Part shown: piece after piece, positions 1 to 5,634 of the stretch
Position numbering within the stretch: position 1 is the stretch's first letter
Layout: every line of letters begins with the position of its first letter
Origin: Bacillota bacterium
GTDB lineage: Bacteria; Bacillota; Desulfitobacteriia; Desulfitobacteriales; Desulfitobacteriaceae
NCBI GenBank assembly: GCA_021849995.1
Contig: JAJZSC010000059.1
Location: forward strand, 353-9,969
DNA: 9,617 nt
Direction of reading: 5' to 3'
Position numbers and translations under genes: made by a program
The notes under the pieces: model-generated
What the model saw: only the letters and a program-made list of their open reading frames with translations
Told to the model about the DNA's origin: nothing
Database searches by the model: none

Positions 1-157
1 CAACTACGGTTATTTTGGAAGCTGCAAAATTAAGACGTGCATCTTTAATACCTGGGTGTTTCTTTACCATCTGCTCAAACTGAGCAGCACAGTCAGCTCA
101 TTTTAATCCCGTAAGACGAAACACACGGGCTTCCTGGGCTATCGCTTTAGAACTCAT
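1..157 (-). CDS. cadA: CadA-like heavy-metal P-type ATPase, N-terminal part, probable selenoprotein (partial)
   Basis: Only the first 52 codons are present; the gene continues past the left edge. The reading starts at an ATG at 157 (alternatives at 163 and 166) and overlaps the end of the cadC-like gene. The protein opens as a heavy-metal-associated (HMA) domain: RLTGLK-U-ADC-AAQFEQ, followed by a typical HMA tail (HPGIKDARLNFAASK). In CadA/ZntA-type ATPases this site is GLxCxxC and the two Cys bind Cd, Zn or Pb. Here the first Cys codon is TGA (98-100, residue 20). It is read as selenocysteine because the frame stays open and homologous on both sides, a perfect hairpin lies at the right distance, and selD in this window has the same arrangement. 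ATPase identity is inferred from the HMA sequence plus the CadC neighbour; the transport and phosphorylation domains are outside the window, so another HMA protein is possible. A plain nonsense mutation is the alternative to Sec. Confidence 0.7.
71..87 (-). promoter_or_regulatory. SECIS-like hairpin for the ATPase UGA
   Basis: On the minus strand, 10 nt after the in-frame TGA (100-98), the sequence CTGCTCA-GTT-TGAGCAG forms a perfect 7-bp stem with a GUU loop. Bacterial SECIS elements lie within the coding sequence just downstream of UGA and carry a G at the start of the apical loop, roughly 16-37 nt after the UGA; here the loop G is 18 nt after it. The fit is inferred by eye, and no folding energy was computed. 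Confidence 0.7.
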
Positions 158-563
158 GATCATCATCCTTTCCAAGAATATTTAAGGCTTCAAGAATAAG
201 GTAACGGACATGGCGGCTTTGCAGGCTGTAGAAAGCCATTTTGCCTTCCCTACGAAACTTAGCAAGTTTCATGTTGCGAAGCAGCCGCAGGTGATGGGAG
301 GCAACCGCAGTAGAAGCTCTAATTATTTGAGCTACATCGCAGACACAAAGTTCCTCTTCCATGCATAGAGCATAGATGACTTTCAAGCGTGTATCATCAG
401 CAAGCACTTTAAAAATCTGCCCCAGTCCTTCCGTCAGCCCAACTTCTTCTTTTAATTTGTCCACTTTCTCTGGGTCGAACACAAAAACTTCACAGGAGTC
501 GTTACATCTTTTGGATACTCGATTTTTAGAACCCAATTGAGGCTGTTTATCTTGGCTTGACAT
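147..563 (-). CDS. cadC: CadC-type ArsR/SmtB metal-responsive repressor
   Basis: This 138-residue winged-helix protein is of the ArsR/SmtB family. The motif ELCVCDVAQII (residues 71-81) carries the metal-sensing Cys pair C72-x-C74, and the N-terminus supplies C20-x3-C24, matching the four-Cys site of CadC proteins that sense Cd, Pb or Zn. The recognition helix region is STAVASHHLRLLRN (84-97), followed by the wing KFRREGKMAFYSL. The ATG at 563 is chosen because GGAGG lies 6 nt upstream; the ATG at 584 would lack a ribosome binding site and fall inside the operator. The stop overlaps the ATPase start, so the two are probably translationally coupled. Expected role: to bind its operator and repress the pair until metal arrives. 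Which metal is sensed cannot be told from sequence. Confidence 0.93.
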   Translation of the reverse strand: MSSQDKQPQLGSKNRVSKRCNDSCEVFVFDPEKVDKLKEEVGLTEGLGQIFKVLADDTRLKVIYALCMEEELCVCDVAQIIRASTAVASHHLRLLRNMKLAKFRREGKMAFYSLQSRHVRYLILEALNILGKDDDHEF

Positions 564-581
564 GGAATTCCTCCATTCAAA

Positions 582-645
582 CATTCAAAAGTATATTTGA
601 GTGTTATTTAATTAAATATTATTCCAATGATAAGACTTTTGTCAA
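582..645 (-). promoter_or_regulatory. cadC promoter and CadC-type operator
   Basis: Reading the minus strand, TTGACA (645-640) and TAATAT (621-616) are separated by 18 nt, a good vegetative promoter. Downstream of the -10 box lies the imperfect inverted repeat CACTCAAATATACTTTTGAATG (603-582), very like known CadC operators (ACTCAAAT...TTTGAAT). A repressor there would cover the transcription start. The operator ends 18 nt before the chosen cadC start codon at 563. Box positions are read by eye. Confidence 0.75.
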
Positions 646-677
646 TTATTAAACTAAATTTTTTTTAAAATCTTAAA

Positions 678-685
678 TAATATTT
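678..685. repeat. Target-site duplication, left copy
   Basis: TAATATTT directly precedes the left end of the insertion sequence and is repeated exactly at 1691-1698 after the right end. Confidence 0.88.
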
Positions 686-1690
686 AATGACTATAAAGTT
701 AATTCAGAATAAGTTATCGGGATATTAATAGAACATGCGCTTAGAAGTCGATCAAACAATTGATTCTCCCAGAACCGTCTATTAAATCGATAACAGAATT
801 CATCAAGATATTTCTGTAGATGCTTACAGCCAAGACCGTGATATGTCCCATTTATAAAAGCTTTCGCATTTGAGATTACAATGTGAACCCAGTGGAGAAC
901 TTCTGCTGCGTCAACACTTTTGACAAACTCTGGAGAATGCTTGTAATCTGAATCTGTAAGCACTTTATATGATGGATAGCCATCACTTTTAATTGTACTA
1001 CCGGATTTAATGTTGTCCTTGGCCATTTCCTTCACAGCATTACCGTCTATGACATCTACAACCTTCATTTTGGCAAATTGTGGTTTCCCGTCATCTGTAA
1101 GGGATATACCTACTATGACCTTACTTTTGGATGAACCTCTCCCGCGTTTACCACTGGAGCCGGGACCGCCAAAGAATGCATCATCAAGTTCCACAATGTT
1201 GGCTAATTTATAGTTGCTATCCCTTTGCTCCATGGCTTTCCTTATTTTATGAAGCACAAGCCACGCAGTGGGATATGAGACATCAATTTGTTTAGAAAGA
1301 CCTATTGCGGAAACACCACTTTTATCCCTGGCTGCCAAATAAATGGCCCAAAACCACTTAACCAAAGGTGTATGCGTCCTGTGCATTACTGTATTGGAAG
1401 TAACAGTAGCCTGGTATGAGCATTTCTTACACTCATAGATGTGCCGTGTGGGTACAAAATAATACTCTGTACACCCACACTTTTCGCAAACATAACCATT
1501 TGGCCATTTGTGTTTGAAAAGGTAATCACGGCAGGCTTCTTCAGTGTAGAATCTTTTTTGAAACGCCAATAAACTCATTGATGGTTGTTGAGCCACAGAG
1601 ATCCACTCCTCGCAGAACGTATGTTTGAGCTAATTATACCAAACACATGTTCGTCTGGAAAGGGGTTTCTGTTGAAACTTTATAGTCATT
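686..1690 (-). mobile_element. IS1595-family insertion sequence, intact, 1005 bp
   Basis: The element is bounded by 15-bp perfect terminal inverted repeats, AATGACTATAAAGTT at 686-700 and its complement at 1676-1690, which continue imperfectly inward. It is flanked by a perfect 8-bp direct repeat, TAATATTT, at 678-685 and 1691-1698; 8 bp is the target duplication expected for this family. One transposase gene fills it. Intact ends, target duplication and open reading frame suggest a fairly recent insertion into AT-rich intergenic DNA upstream of the cadC promoter, with no gene interrupted. Confidence 0.9.
691..1596 (-). CDS. IS1595-family (ISXO2-like) DDE transposase
   Basis: The 301-residue protein has the family layout. 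An N-terminal zinc ribbon (C37-x2-C40 and C56-x2-C59) is followed by a helix-turn-helix-like stretch (SKQIDVSYPTAW, 101-112) and an ISXO2-type catalytic domain. Likely catalytic acids include ELDD (136-139), SDG (D205) and the conserved C-terminal block with H253-G and LDEFCYRFNRR (264-274). It cuts and joins the element ends. The chosen start is GTG at 1596, about 9 nt after a GAGGAG; an ATG six codons later is possible. The stop codon lies inside the left terminal inverted repeat, so the gene fills the element. No frameshift is visible, so it may be active. Confidence 0.92.
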   Translation of the reverse strand: MAQQPSMSLLAFQKRFYTEEACRDYLFKHKWPNGYVCEKCGCTEYYFVPTRHIYECKKCSYQATVTSNTVMHRTHTPLVKWFWAIYLAARDKSGVSAIGLSKQIDVSYPTAWLVLHKIRKAMEQRDSNYKLANIVELDDAFFGGPGSSGKRGRGSSKSKVIVGISLTDDGKPQFAKMKVVDVIDGNAVKEMAKDNIKSGSTIKSDGYPSYKVLTDSDYKHSPEFVKSVDAAEVLHWVHIVISNAKAFINGTYHGLGCKHLQKYLDEFCYRFNRRFWENQLFDRLLSACSINIPITYSELTL

Positions 1691-1698
1691 TAATATTT
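1691..1698. repeat. Target-site duplication, right copy
   Basis: TAATATTT directly follows the right end of the insertion sequence and matches 678-685. Joining the flanks through one copy recreates a plausible uninterrupted AT-rich intergenic sequence. Confidence 0.88.
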
Positions 1699-1763
1699 TA
1701 AATAGGAAGTGGCGGATAATCAATGTTTTATCGAATTTTAAGTTATGAAAAATGAGAAATCTT

Positions 1764-1806
1764 ATAAAAAAGACGAGAGAGCAATTGCGCTCCCTCGTTT
1801 TTTATT
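1764..1806. terminator. Bidirectional-looking rho-independent terminator
   Basis: A 10-bp stem with one A-C mismatch (1773-1782 with 1789-1798) has loop AATTGC. It is flanked by an A-run on the left and a T-run on the right, so it could act on both strands. It lies downstream of the sigI-rsgI operon and its decayed tail. Its sequence resembles the terminator at 4930-4968. A smaller palindrome, CGGAATTCCG followed by TTTTT, lies at about 1854-1868. Nothing else is seen in 1699-1878. Confidence 0.7.
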
Positions 1807-1878
1807 TACGTAATATAAATTTGTCTTTGGCGGTATAAAGCAAATGCGTTTGCCGGAATTCCGTTTTTATCTTATTAC

Positions 1879-2194
1879 TTATTGTTGTCCCCGTCCCCAT
1901 CGGTCACAATAATTGGGCCAATTAGCATTTGGACCGCAGTTGGAATTCCATCCACCCGATTGAGATTGGGAACCGGAGCTTGGGTTGTTATTTGAAACTG
2001 CCACTTTTCCCTGGTGAAGGAGGTGTTTGTTGACCGGCGGGTTGCTGAATAGCTGGAGGCAATCCCCATTCTCCTACCCGGCACCACATACCAGGAAACA
2101 TCTGATTGATATTCATATCATTTTTAGCTATATCGAAAGCACGGCAATGATATTTGGCTGTGCTTTTTTCTGTGTTGAACCATTTATGAGTTGA
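1879..2194 (-). pseudogene. Decayed duplicate of the RsgI C-terminal module
   Basis: Directly after the TAG stop of rsgI the same frame stays open for about 70 codons and encodes a second copy of the RsgI tail. FDIAKNDMNINQMFPGMWCRVG (about 2130-2065) parallels GKIADDEAVINKMFPDTWCRVG in RsgI. A Pro/Gln/Ser-rich linker follows, then a stop (TAA) and a one-base shift near 1987-1992, after which the frame NSNCGPNANWPNYCDRWG... runs to a stop at 1879-1881. That end matches the RsgI terminus NSECEPNGQWSNNWGQWGQ. Either rsgI once carried two tandem tail modules, or a neighbouring rsgI paralogue lost its front. It has no start codon with a convincing ribosome binding site. Confidence 0.75.
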
Positions 2195-3229
2195 CTATTG
2201 TCCCCACTGGCCCCAATTATTTGACCATTGACCATTAGGTTCACATTCGGAGTTGCCTATTCCGGGTCTTCCGGGATTATTTCCCTCAGAATAATTTCTT
2301 CCCGAACTGTTAGTACCGCCACCCACGCCGGAGTTCTTTTGCTGATTTTGGCTGCTGCTTTGTGAACTAGGCACCTGGGGTCCTGGAGATTGTGAATACA
2401 CTGAACCGGTATTTCCATTAAAATCACATTCGGAGCTCCCGTGATCAGATTCAAACGAGCCTACACGACACCACGTATCGGGGAACATCTTATTAATTAC
2501 AGCTTCATCATCTGCAATTTTTCCTAATGGCTGTTCCCTAATAGTACTAATATCAATATTAGCTTTCTGTTCCTGAGACCGCTTCCATAACAAATACTGG
2601 TTTACGGTTAACCCCATTTTTTCTGCTTCCTGCCACAGCTCATCTTCACTCTCATTTACGACAAGATAACCCTTGTATTTCTGCTTAACCAGTCCATCAT
2701 GCATAGTTTGCTGTAGTTTTTTCCTGTCGACATTAACCTTTTCTTCAGCCATTAAAGGAGCTACCGTAACCATAATCGTGTTCTTGCCGTCTTTCTGCAA
2801 ATAACCCAATTGCACTGCCCTGTTAGTCACTATGTTGGCAGCTTGGTAGATATCCATATCTTTGAAGTCAAGTCCTCTTAATACTTCTTCTCCCTGTGAG
2901 TTATTGGCTCTTGCGGATAATACACGATTTTGTTTATCAATAGTGAGCTCCACACTGGATGCAAGGTCCATTGAAACCGCTGCAACAGCCTGGGGTGCTA
3001 CCAATGGTTTAAACAGTAATGCCGAGAAGCTTATAATGAGTACGGCCACAGCCACTCTTAACCAATACGGAATAGTGAAACCTTGGGGTTGGCTTAGATT
3101 TACACTTATAGTTTGACCGGGTAGCGGGCGGCAGTCGGGAATCGGAACTTTTAGGAAGTCGCCCTCCTCAGTAACCACTACCATTTTCTTTTTTTCCAGG
3201 CTTATGACCATTCCTTTTAACTGTGCCAC
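2195..3229 (-). CDS. rsgI: RsgI-type membrane anti-sigma factor
   Basis: This 344-residue protein begins with an RsgI_N domain (about 2-45; KGMVISLEKKKMVVVTEEGDF...), which in this family binds SigI in the cytoplasm. One membrane segment follows (about 55-74), then an extracytoplasmic domain (about 80-160) with the family's AVAAVSMDLASSVEL start. The outer part continues with a charged helical stretch (160-235), the motif INKMFPDTWCRVG (245-257) and a low-complexity tail rich in Ser, Gly, Gln and Asn ending WGQWGQ. No carbohydrate-binding module is recognisable, unlike several Clostridium thermocellum RsgI proteins, so the sensed signal is unknown. The start is GTG at 3229, with AGGTGA 6 nt before it, six bases after the sigI stop; the pair is almost certainly one operon. 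A second, decayed copy of the tail follows its TAG stop. Confidence 0.9.
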   Translation of the reverse strand: MAQLKGMVISLEKKKMVVVTEEGDFLKVPIPDCRPLPGQTISVNLSQPQGFTIPYWLRVAVAVLIISFSALLFKPLVAPQAVAAVSMDLASSVELTIDKQNRVLSARANNSQGEEVLRGLDFKDMDIYQAANIVTNRAVQLGYLQKDGKNTIMVTVAPLMAEEKVNVDRKKLQQTMHDGLVKQKYKGYLVVNESEDELWQEAEKMGLTVNQYLLWKRSQEQKANIDISTIREQPLGKIADDEAVINKMFPDTWCRVGSFESDHGSSECDFNGNTGSVYSQSPGPQVPSSQSSSQNQQKNSGVGGGTNSSGRNYSEGNNPGRPGIGNSECEPNGQWSNNWGQWGQ

Positions 3230-3235
3230 AGGGTT

Positions 3236-3955
3236 TCACCTGCCTTCCTCTGCATGAAATTTAATGAAACTTCTCATCCCGAAAAATTCGTCGTGGACCA
3301 GTATTAATATTAGCGCAATTATATACCTTCTGCCTTTATCCAGCACCTTTCTGCTTAAACCTGTTTGCAGCATCAGTTCTTTAATTGGCAGCTGCTTTGT
3401 TTGCTTCAGTTTCTTAAGCAAGTCCGGATTTTCCCGCACTGCATGAGCCACTTTCATAAGGTTAATTTTTGTGTCTTTATGACTGGGAGACTCTTTGACC
3501 AGAGCATCTAATGTTATTTTATATTCCAGGAGGGCTGCCTGAAAACGGGCCATCATTTCTGCATGTTCCCTGGCTCGTTCCTCTTCTTCGAACTTTTCAA
3601 CCGCCTGTGAATACTCTAGTTGTCCGATCCCGGTTTTATTATCTAGGGGTACAACAGTTCTTTGCTTCCACCGGGCTTCGCGGCGGAAATAATCCACCAG
3701 TCGGTTATGGATGACCAATTGCGCATAATTCCAAAAGCTTTTGTCTTTGCTGGCATCATAACTGTCAATAGCTTCATTAAAAGCAATTAATCCAATACTT
3801 AGTTCGTCGTCATTATTCCAGTCAAGAGACCGACCGCAAACCCTGCTTGAAGCCGCTGCAATTTGGCTTCGAAAATTCAAAATGAGTTTTTCCCTGGCTG
3901 CTTGATTATTTTGTTTTGCTTCAATAATCAACTGCTGTATCAAGCTGTCCTCCAA
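3236..3955 (-). CDS. sigI: RNA polymerase sigma factor SigI
   Basis: The 239-residue protein matches the SigI family of the sigma-70 superfamily in length and motifs. Region 2 spans about residues 50-92 (DELSIGLIAFNEAIDSYD, KSFWNYAQLVIHNRLVDYFRRE), which contacts core polymerase and the -10 box. The C-terminal SigI region runs from about 140 to 225, with helix-turn-helix-like LPIKELMLQTGLSRKVLDKGRRYI that would read the -35 box. The start is TTG at 3955, supported by GGGGTGA 7 nt upstream; no ATG fits. It is co-transcribed with its anti-sigma partner rsgI, 6 bp downstream. A SigI-type promoter motif lies upstream at 3982-4010, implying positive autoregulation. In Bacillus SigI responds to heat and wall stress, in clostridia to extracellular polysaccharides; the role here is not known. 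Confidence 0.93.
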   Translation of the reverse strand: MEDSLIQQLIIEAKQNNQAAREKLILNFRSQIAAASSRVCGRSLDWNNDDELSIGLIAFNEAIDSYDASKDKSFWNYAQLVIHNRLVDYFRREARWKQRTVVPLDNKTGIGQLEYSQAVEKFEEEERAREHAEMMARFQAALLEYKITLDALVKESPSHKDTKINLMKVAHAVRENPDLLKKLKQTKQLPIKELMLQTGLSRKVLDKGRRYIIALILILVHDEFFGMRSFIKFHAEEGR

Positions 3956-3981
3956 GCTGGTTCACCCCGTTTAAACGTTAT

Positions 3982-4010
3982 TTCGCAAAAAAACTTTAAT
4001 TTAGGGAGGT
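3982..4010 (-). promoter_or_regulatory. Putative SigI promoter of sigI-rsgI
   Basis: On the minus strand ACCTCCCTAAA (4010-4000), 12 nt, then TGCGAA (3987-3982). SigI promoters in Bacillus have a C-rich -35 (ACCCCC) and a CGAA -10. Two nearly identical motifs occur on the plus strand at 4057-4086 and 5331-5360. It sits about 27 nt before the sigI start and back to back with the motif at 4057, with 46 bp between them. Confidence 0.72.
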
Positions 4011-4056
4011 AGTTTACAATAAATATTTTTACAAAATTATGATTTTTTCAAACATT

Positions 4057-4086
4057 ACCTCCCCAAATTTTACATTTGATTGCGAA
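4057..4086 (+). promoter_or_regulatory. Putative SigI promoter of the DUF2680 gene
   Basis: ACCTCCCCAAA, 13 nt, TGCGAA, ending 38 nt before the ATG at 4125. It has the same two boxes as the sigI promoter motif at 3982-4010 (spacer one base longer) and exactly the same spacing as the motif at 5331-5360. Confidence 0.72.
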
Positions 4087-4124
4087 GAAATAGACAAAGA
4101 CAGATGAAGGGAGGTGAATCTTTC

Positions 4125-4484
4125 ATGAGTAGGCGAATCGTTTTATTAGCGGTTGTGGCTTTGTTATTAATGTCAGCTTTAGTACCAACAGCCTATGCAG
4201 CAGTTACAAACTCTCAACAACAGACAACAAATGATATTTACAACAAACTGGCGGAAAATCAGAAGCAACTAATTCAGCAGTATGTTGACGCAGGGCAAAT
4301 AACCCAGCAACAAGCAGACACTATGAAACAACGCATTGACCTTATGAACCAATATCAAGCTAACGGAAATGCGACTAACGGTAATATTTACGGCCCCGGA
4401 GTGGGTTGCTGGGGCGGTGGCCCCGGTTTCTCCGGCAGTGGCGGTTGGGGGCGCGGTTGGGCTGGAGCATGGGGATGCTGGTAA
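4125..4484 (+). CDS. Secreted DUF2680 (YckD-like) protein with Gly/Trp-rich Cys-Trp tail
   Basis: This 119-residue protein starts at the ATG at 4125, preceded by GGGAGGTGA. An upstream in-frame ATG-less extension from 4080 has no ribosome binding site and would lie on the promoter. It has a signal peptide (residues 1-25, ending TAYA before AVTN) and then a helical DUF2680 segment (about 30-70) with NQKQLIQQYVDAGQITQQQA and MKQRIDLMNQ, the family hallmark. A glycine/tryptophan-rich tail follows, holding GCWGG and ending WGCW. The family is widespread in Firmicutes with unknown function. It is probably transcribed from the SigI-type motif at 4057-4086, divergently from sigI. A broken paralogue lies at 5030-5307. 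The two Cys-Trp sites could serve metal binding or disulfide formation, but that is speculation. Confidence 0.85.
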   Translation: MSRRIVLLAVVALLLMSALVPTAYAAVTNSQQQTTNDIYNKLAENQKQLIQQYVDAGQITQQQADTMKQRIDLMNQYQANGNATNGNIYGPGVGCWGGGPGFSGSGGWGRGWAGAWGCW

Positions 4485-4664
4485 GTTTTATTATAACACC
4501 ATACTCTAAAAAAGCTAAAGTGTTAGACTTACCTAATTCCATTTTAACTAATAGGGGGACAATTTGATATATAAATTTTAGCATTTATTTTGACGGGAAA
4601 ATTATTAGGATTTCGTAACAGAAAGGTTGTAACCTTTGATGCGAAAGAGGAGGAAATGATTAGG

Positions 4665-4913
4665 ATGTGTTGGTATAATAACAATTTCTCCCCTTGGATG
4701 GCTGGAGGAGGGTTAATAATGATGTTTGTTCCTCTGTTAGTTCTTGGTTTAATTTTCTTTCTGATTACTCGTTACTACAGTTTTCATGGTTGTGGCAACC
4801 ATTATACACGGCATTCTGGGAGAAATGCTGTGGAAATTCTCAAAGAAAGGTATGCCAGAGGCGAAATAGATAGCGCAGAATATAATCAAAAAAAACAAGA
4901 ATTAGAAAGATAG
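4665..4913 (+). CDS. Small membrane protein with C-terminal SHOCT domain
   Basis: About 82 residues. One membrane helix (about 16-37; GGLIMMFVPLLVLGLIFFLIT) is followed by a short linker with Cys and His (HGCGNHYTRH) and a C-terminal SHOCT motif, AVEILKERYARGEIDSAEYNQKKQELE. SHOCT is a short helical domain found at protein ends and often associated with oligomerisation; no enzymatic role is known. The start at 4665 (MCWYNN) is preferred over the ATG at 4656 because GAGGAGG ends 11 nt before it, the same unusually long spacing as in its paralogue at 8855-9088; the 4656 ATG is only 2 nt from the site. The gene lies 180 bp after the DUF2680 gene with no terminator seen between, so co-transcription is possible. 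A strong terminator follows at 4930-4968. Confidence 0.8.
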   Translation: MCWYNNNFSPWMAGGGLIMMFVPLLVLGLIFFLITRYYSFHGCGNHYTRHSGRNAVEILKERYARGEIDSAEYNQKKQELER

Positions 4914-4929
4914 CAATTGTTTTTACTTG

Positions 4930-4968
4930 AAAAAACGAGAGAGCGGAATTCACGCTGCCTCGTTTTTT
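4930..4968 (+). terminator. Rho-independent terminator after the SHOCT gene
   Basis: A stem of AAAAACGAG and AGCG pairs with CGCT and CTCGTTTTT around loop GAATTCA with a small 2x2 internal mismatch, followed by a T-run. It closes the 4125-4913 transcription unit and resembles the terminator at 1764-1806 (both contain ACGAGAGAGC). Confidence 0.8.
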
Positions 4969-5029
4969 TATCTTACACATCACCACTTTTGACATTAGTA
5001 AGGACAAAGGCAGAAAAGGAGGTGATCAT

Positions 5030-5307
5030 ATGAATAAAAAATAATTATTATTGGTGTCGGCAGTTTTGCTTATTACTTCAATGTCAGTACCCGCCGCTTA
5101 TGCTAAATCTCTAATAGTCAGCAGAAAGCCATCCGAGACATTAACAACAGAATATCGGAAAATGAAAAGCAGTTAATAAAAGAATATGTTAATGCCGGAC
5201 AAATCACCAAGGAGCAAAGTGAATTGATGAAAAAGAGAATTGATCAGGCGAGCAAAACCGGATTAGCAATAATAGTGTTCTTTAGTCAGTGTTCCAAATG
5301 CCAGTAA
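5030..5307 (+). pseudogene. Broken paralogue of the DUF2680 secreted protein
   Basis: A strong ribosome binding site (AAGGAGGTGAT) and ATG at 5030 begin MNKK, then TAA stops the frame at codon 5. Reading past it gives a clear signal peptide (LLLVSAVLLITSMSVPAAYA). A one-base shift near 5112 then leads into NSQQKAIRDINNRISENE, KQLIKEYVNAGQITKEQ and LMKKRIDQ, closely matching the intact gene at 4125-4484. The Gly/Trp tail is missing; the frame ends with 15-20 unrelated residues (FFSQCSKCQ) at 5305-5307. At least two lesions make translation unlikely. No SigI-type motif stands upstream, unlike the intact copy. Confidence 0.85.
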
Positions 5308-5330
5308 TTACCATTGGGAAAACTTTTTTA

Positions 5331-5360
5331 ACCCCCCTAAAATATCCCTCACCTTACGAA
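5331..5360 (+). promoter_or_regulatory. Putative SigI promoter of the Asn-rich secreted protein unit
   Basis: ACCCCCCTAAA, 13 nt, TACGAA: the best match here to the Bacillus ACCCCC/CGAA SigI boxes, with the same 30-bp frame as the motif at 4057-4086. It lies 44 nt before the ribosome binding site-ATG at 5404 and 243 nt before the gene at 5603, implying a long leader that includes the duplicated segment. Confidence 0.7.
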
Positions 5361-5413
5361 AAAAAGTACAAGAGCGCTCAAAATGATTGAGGGAGGTAAT
5401 TAAATGAATCCAA

Positions 5414-5634
5414 TCACCATGTGTATGAAGACGCAAGGAATCGTAAATAAGGCGGCATTTGAAAATTATCCAATAAGGAGGCTATCAAATGAATCTGAAG
5501 AAAAAAATATTTCCACTAGCTGGATGAATTCTTCACTCACCATGTGTATGAAGACACTAAGTAAGGCGGCATTTGTAAATTATCCAGGAAGGAGGCTATC
5601 AAATGAACCTAAAGAAAAAAATATTTCCACTAGC
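5414..5634 (+). repeat. Tandem duplication of a gene 5' region (copies 5414-5520 and 5537-5634)
   Basis: Two copies offset by 123 bp each hold TCACCATGTGTATGAAGAC, AAGGCGGCATTTG, a ribosome binding site (AAGGAGGCTATCAA), an ATG and the same first 11 codons (MNLKKKIFPLA). Copy 2 is 9 bp shorter in its first half and continues into the full gene at 5603. Copy 1 stops two codons later. Confidence 0.9.
5489..5527 (+). pseudogene. Truncated first copy of the secreted-protein start (13 codons)
   Basis: AAGGAGG-led ATG, MNLKKKIFPLAG, then TGA. The first 11 codons equal those of the gene at 5603; the two base changes inside them (AAT/AAC, CTG/CTA) are both synonymous in this frame. It is most simply the remnant of a paralogue whose body was lost. 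A short leader peptide is a less likely alternative. Confidence 0.65.

Noticed and set aside
2195..2197. The in-frame TAG between RsgI and its tail repeat could be pyrrolysine
   Set aside because: Open homologous sequence follows the TAG, but that stretch then stops and needs a frame change near 1990, RsgI already ends in a matching complete tail, and no pyl gene is in view. Decay explains it better.
5525..5527. TGA after MNLKKKIFPLAG as a Sec codon
   Set aside because: No Cys column exists in the intact copy at this place and the sequence beyond does not resemble the intact protein.
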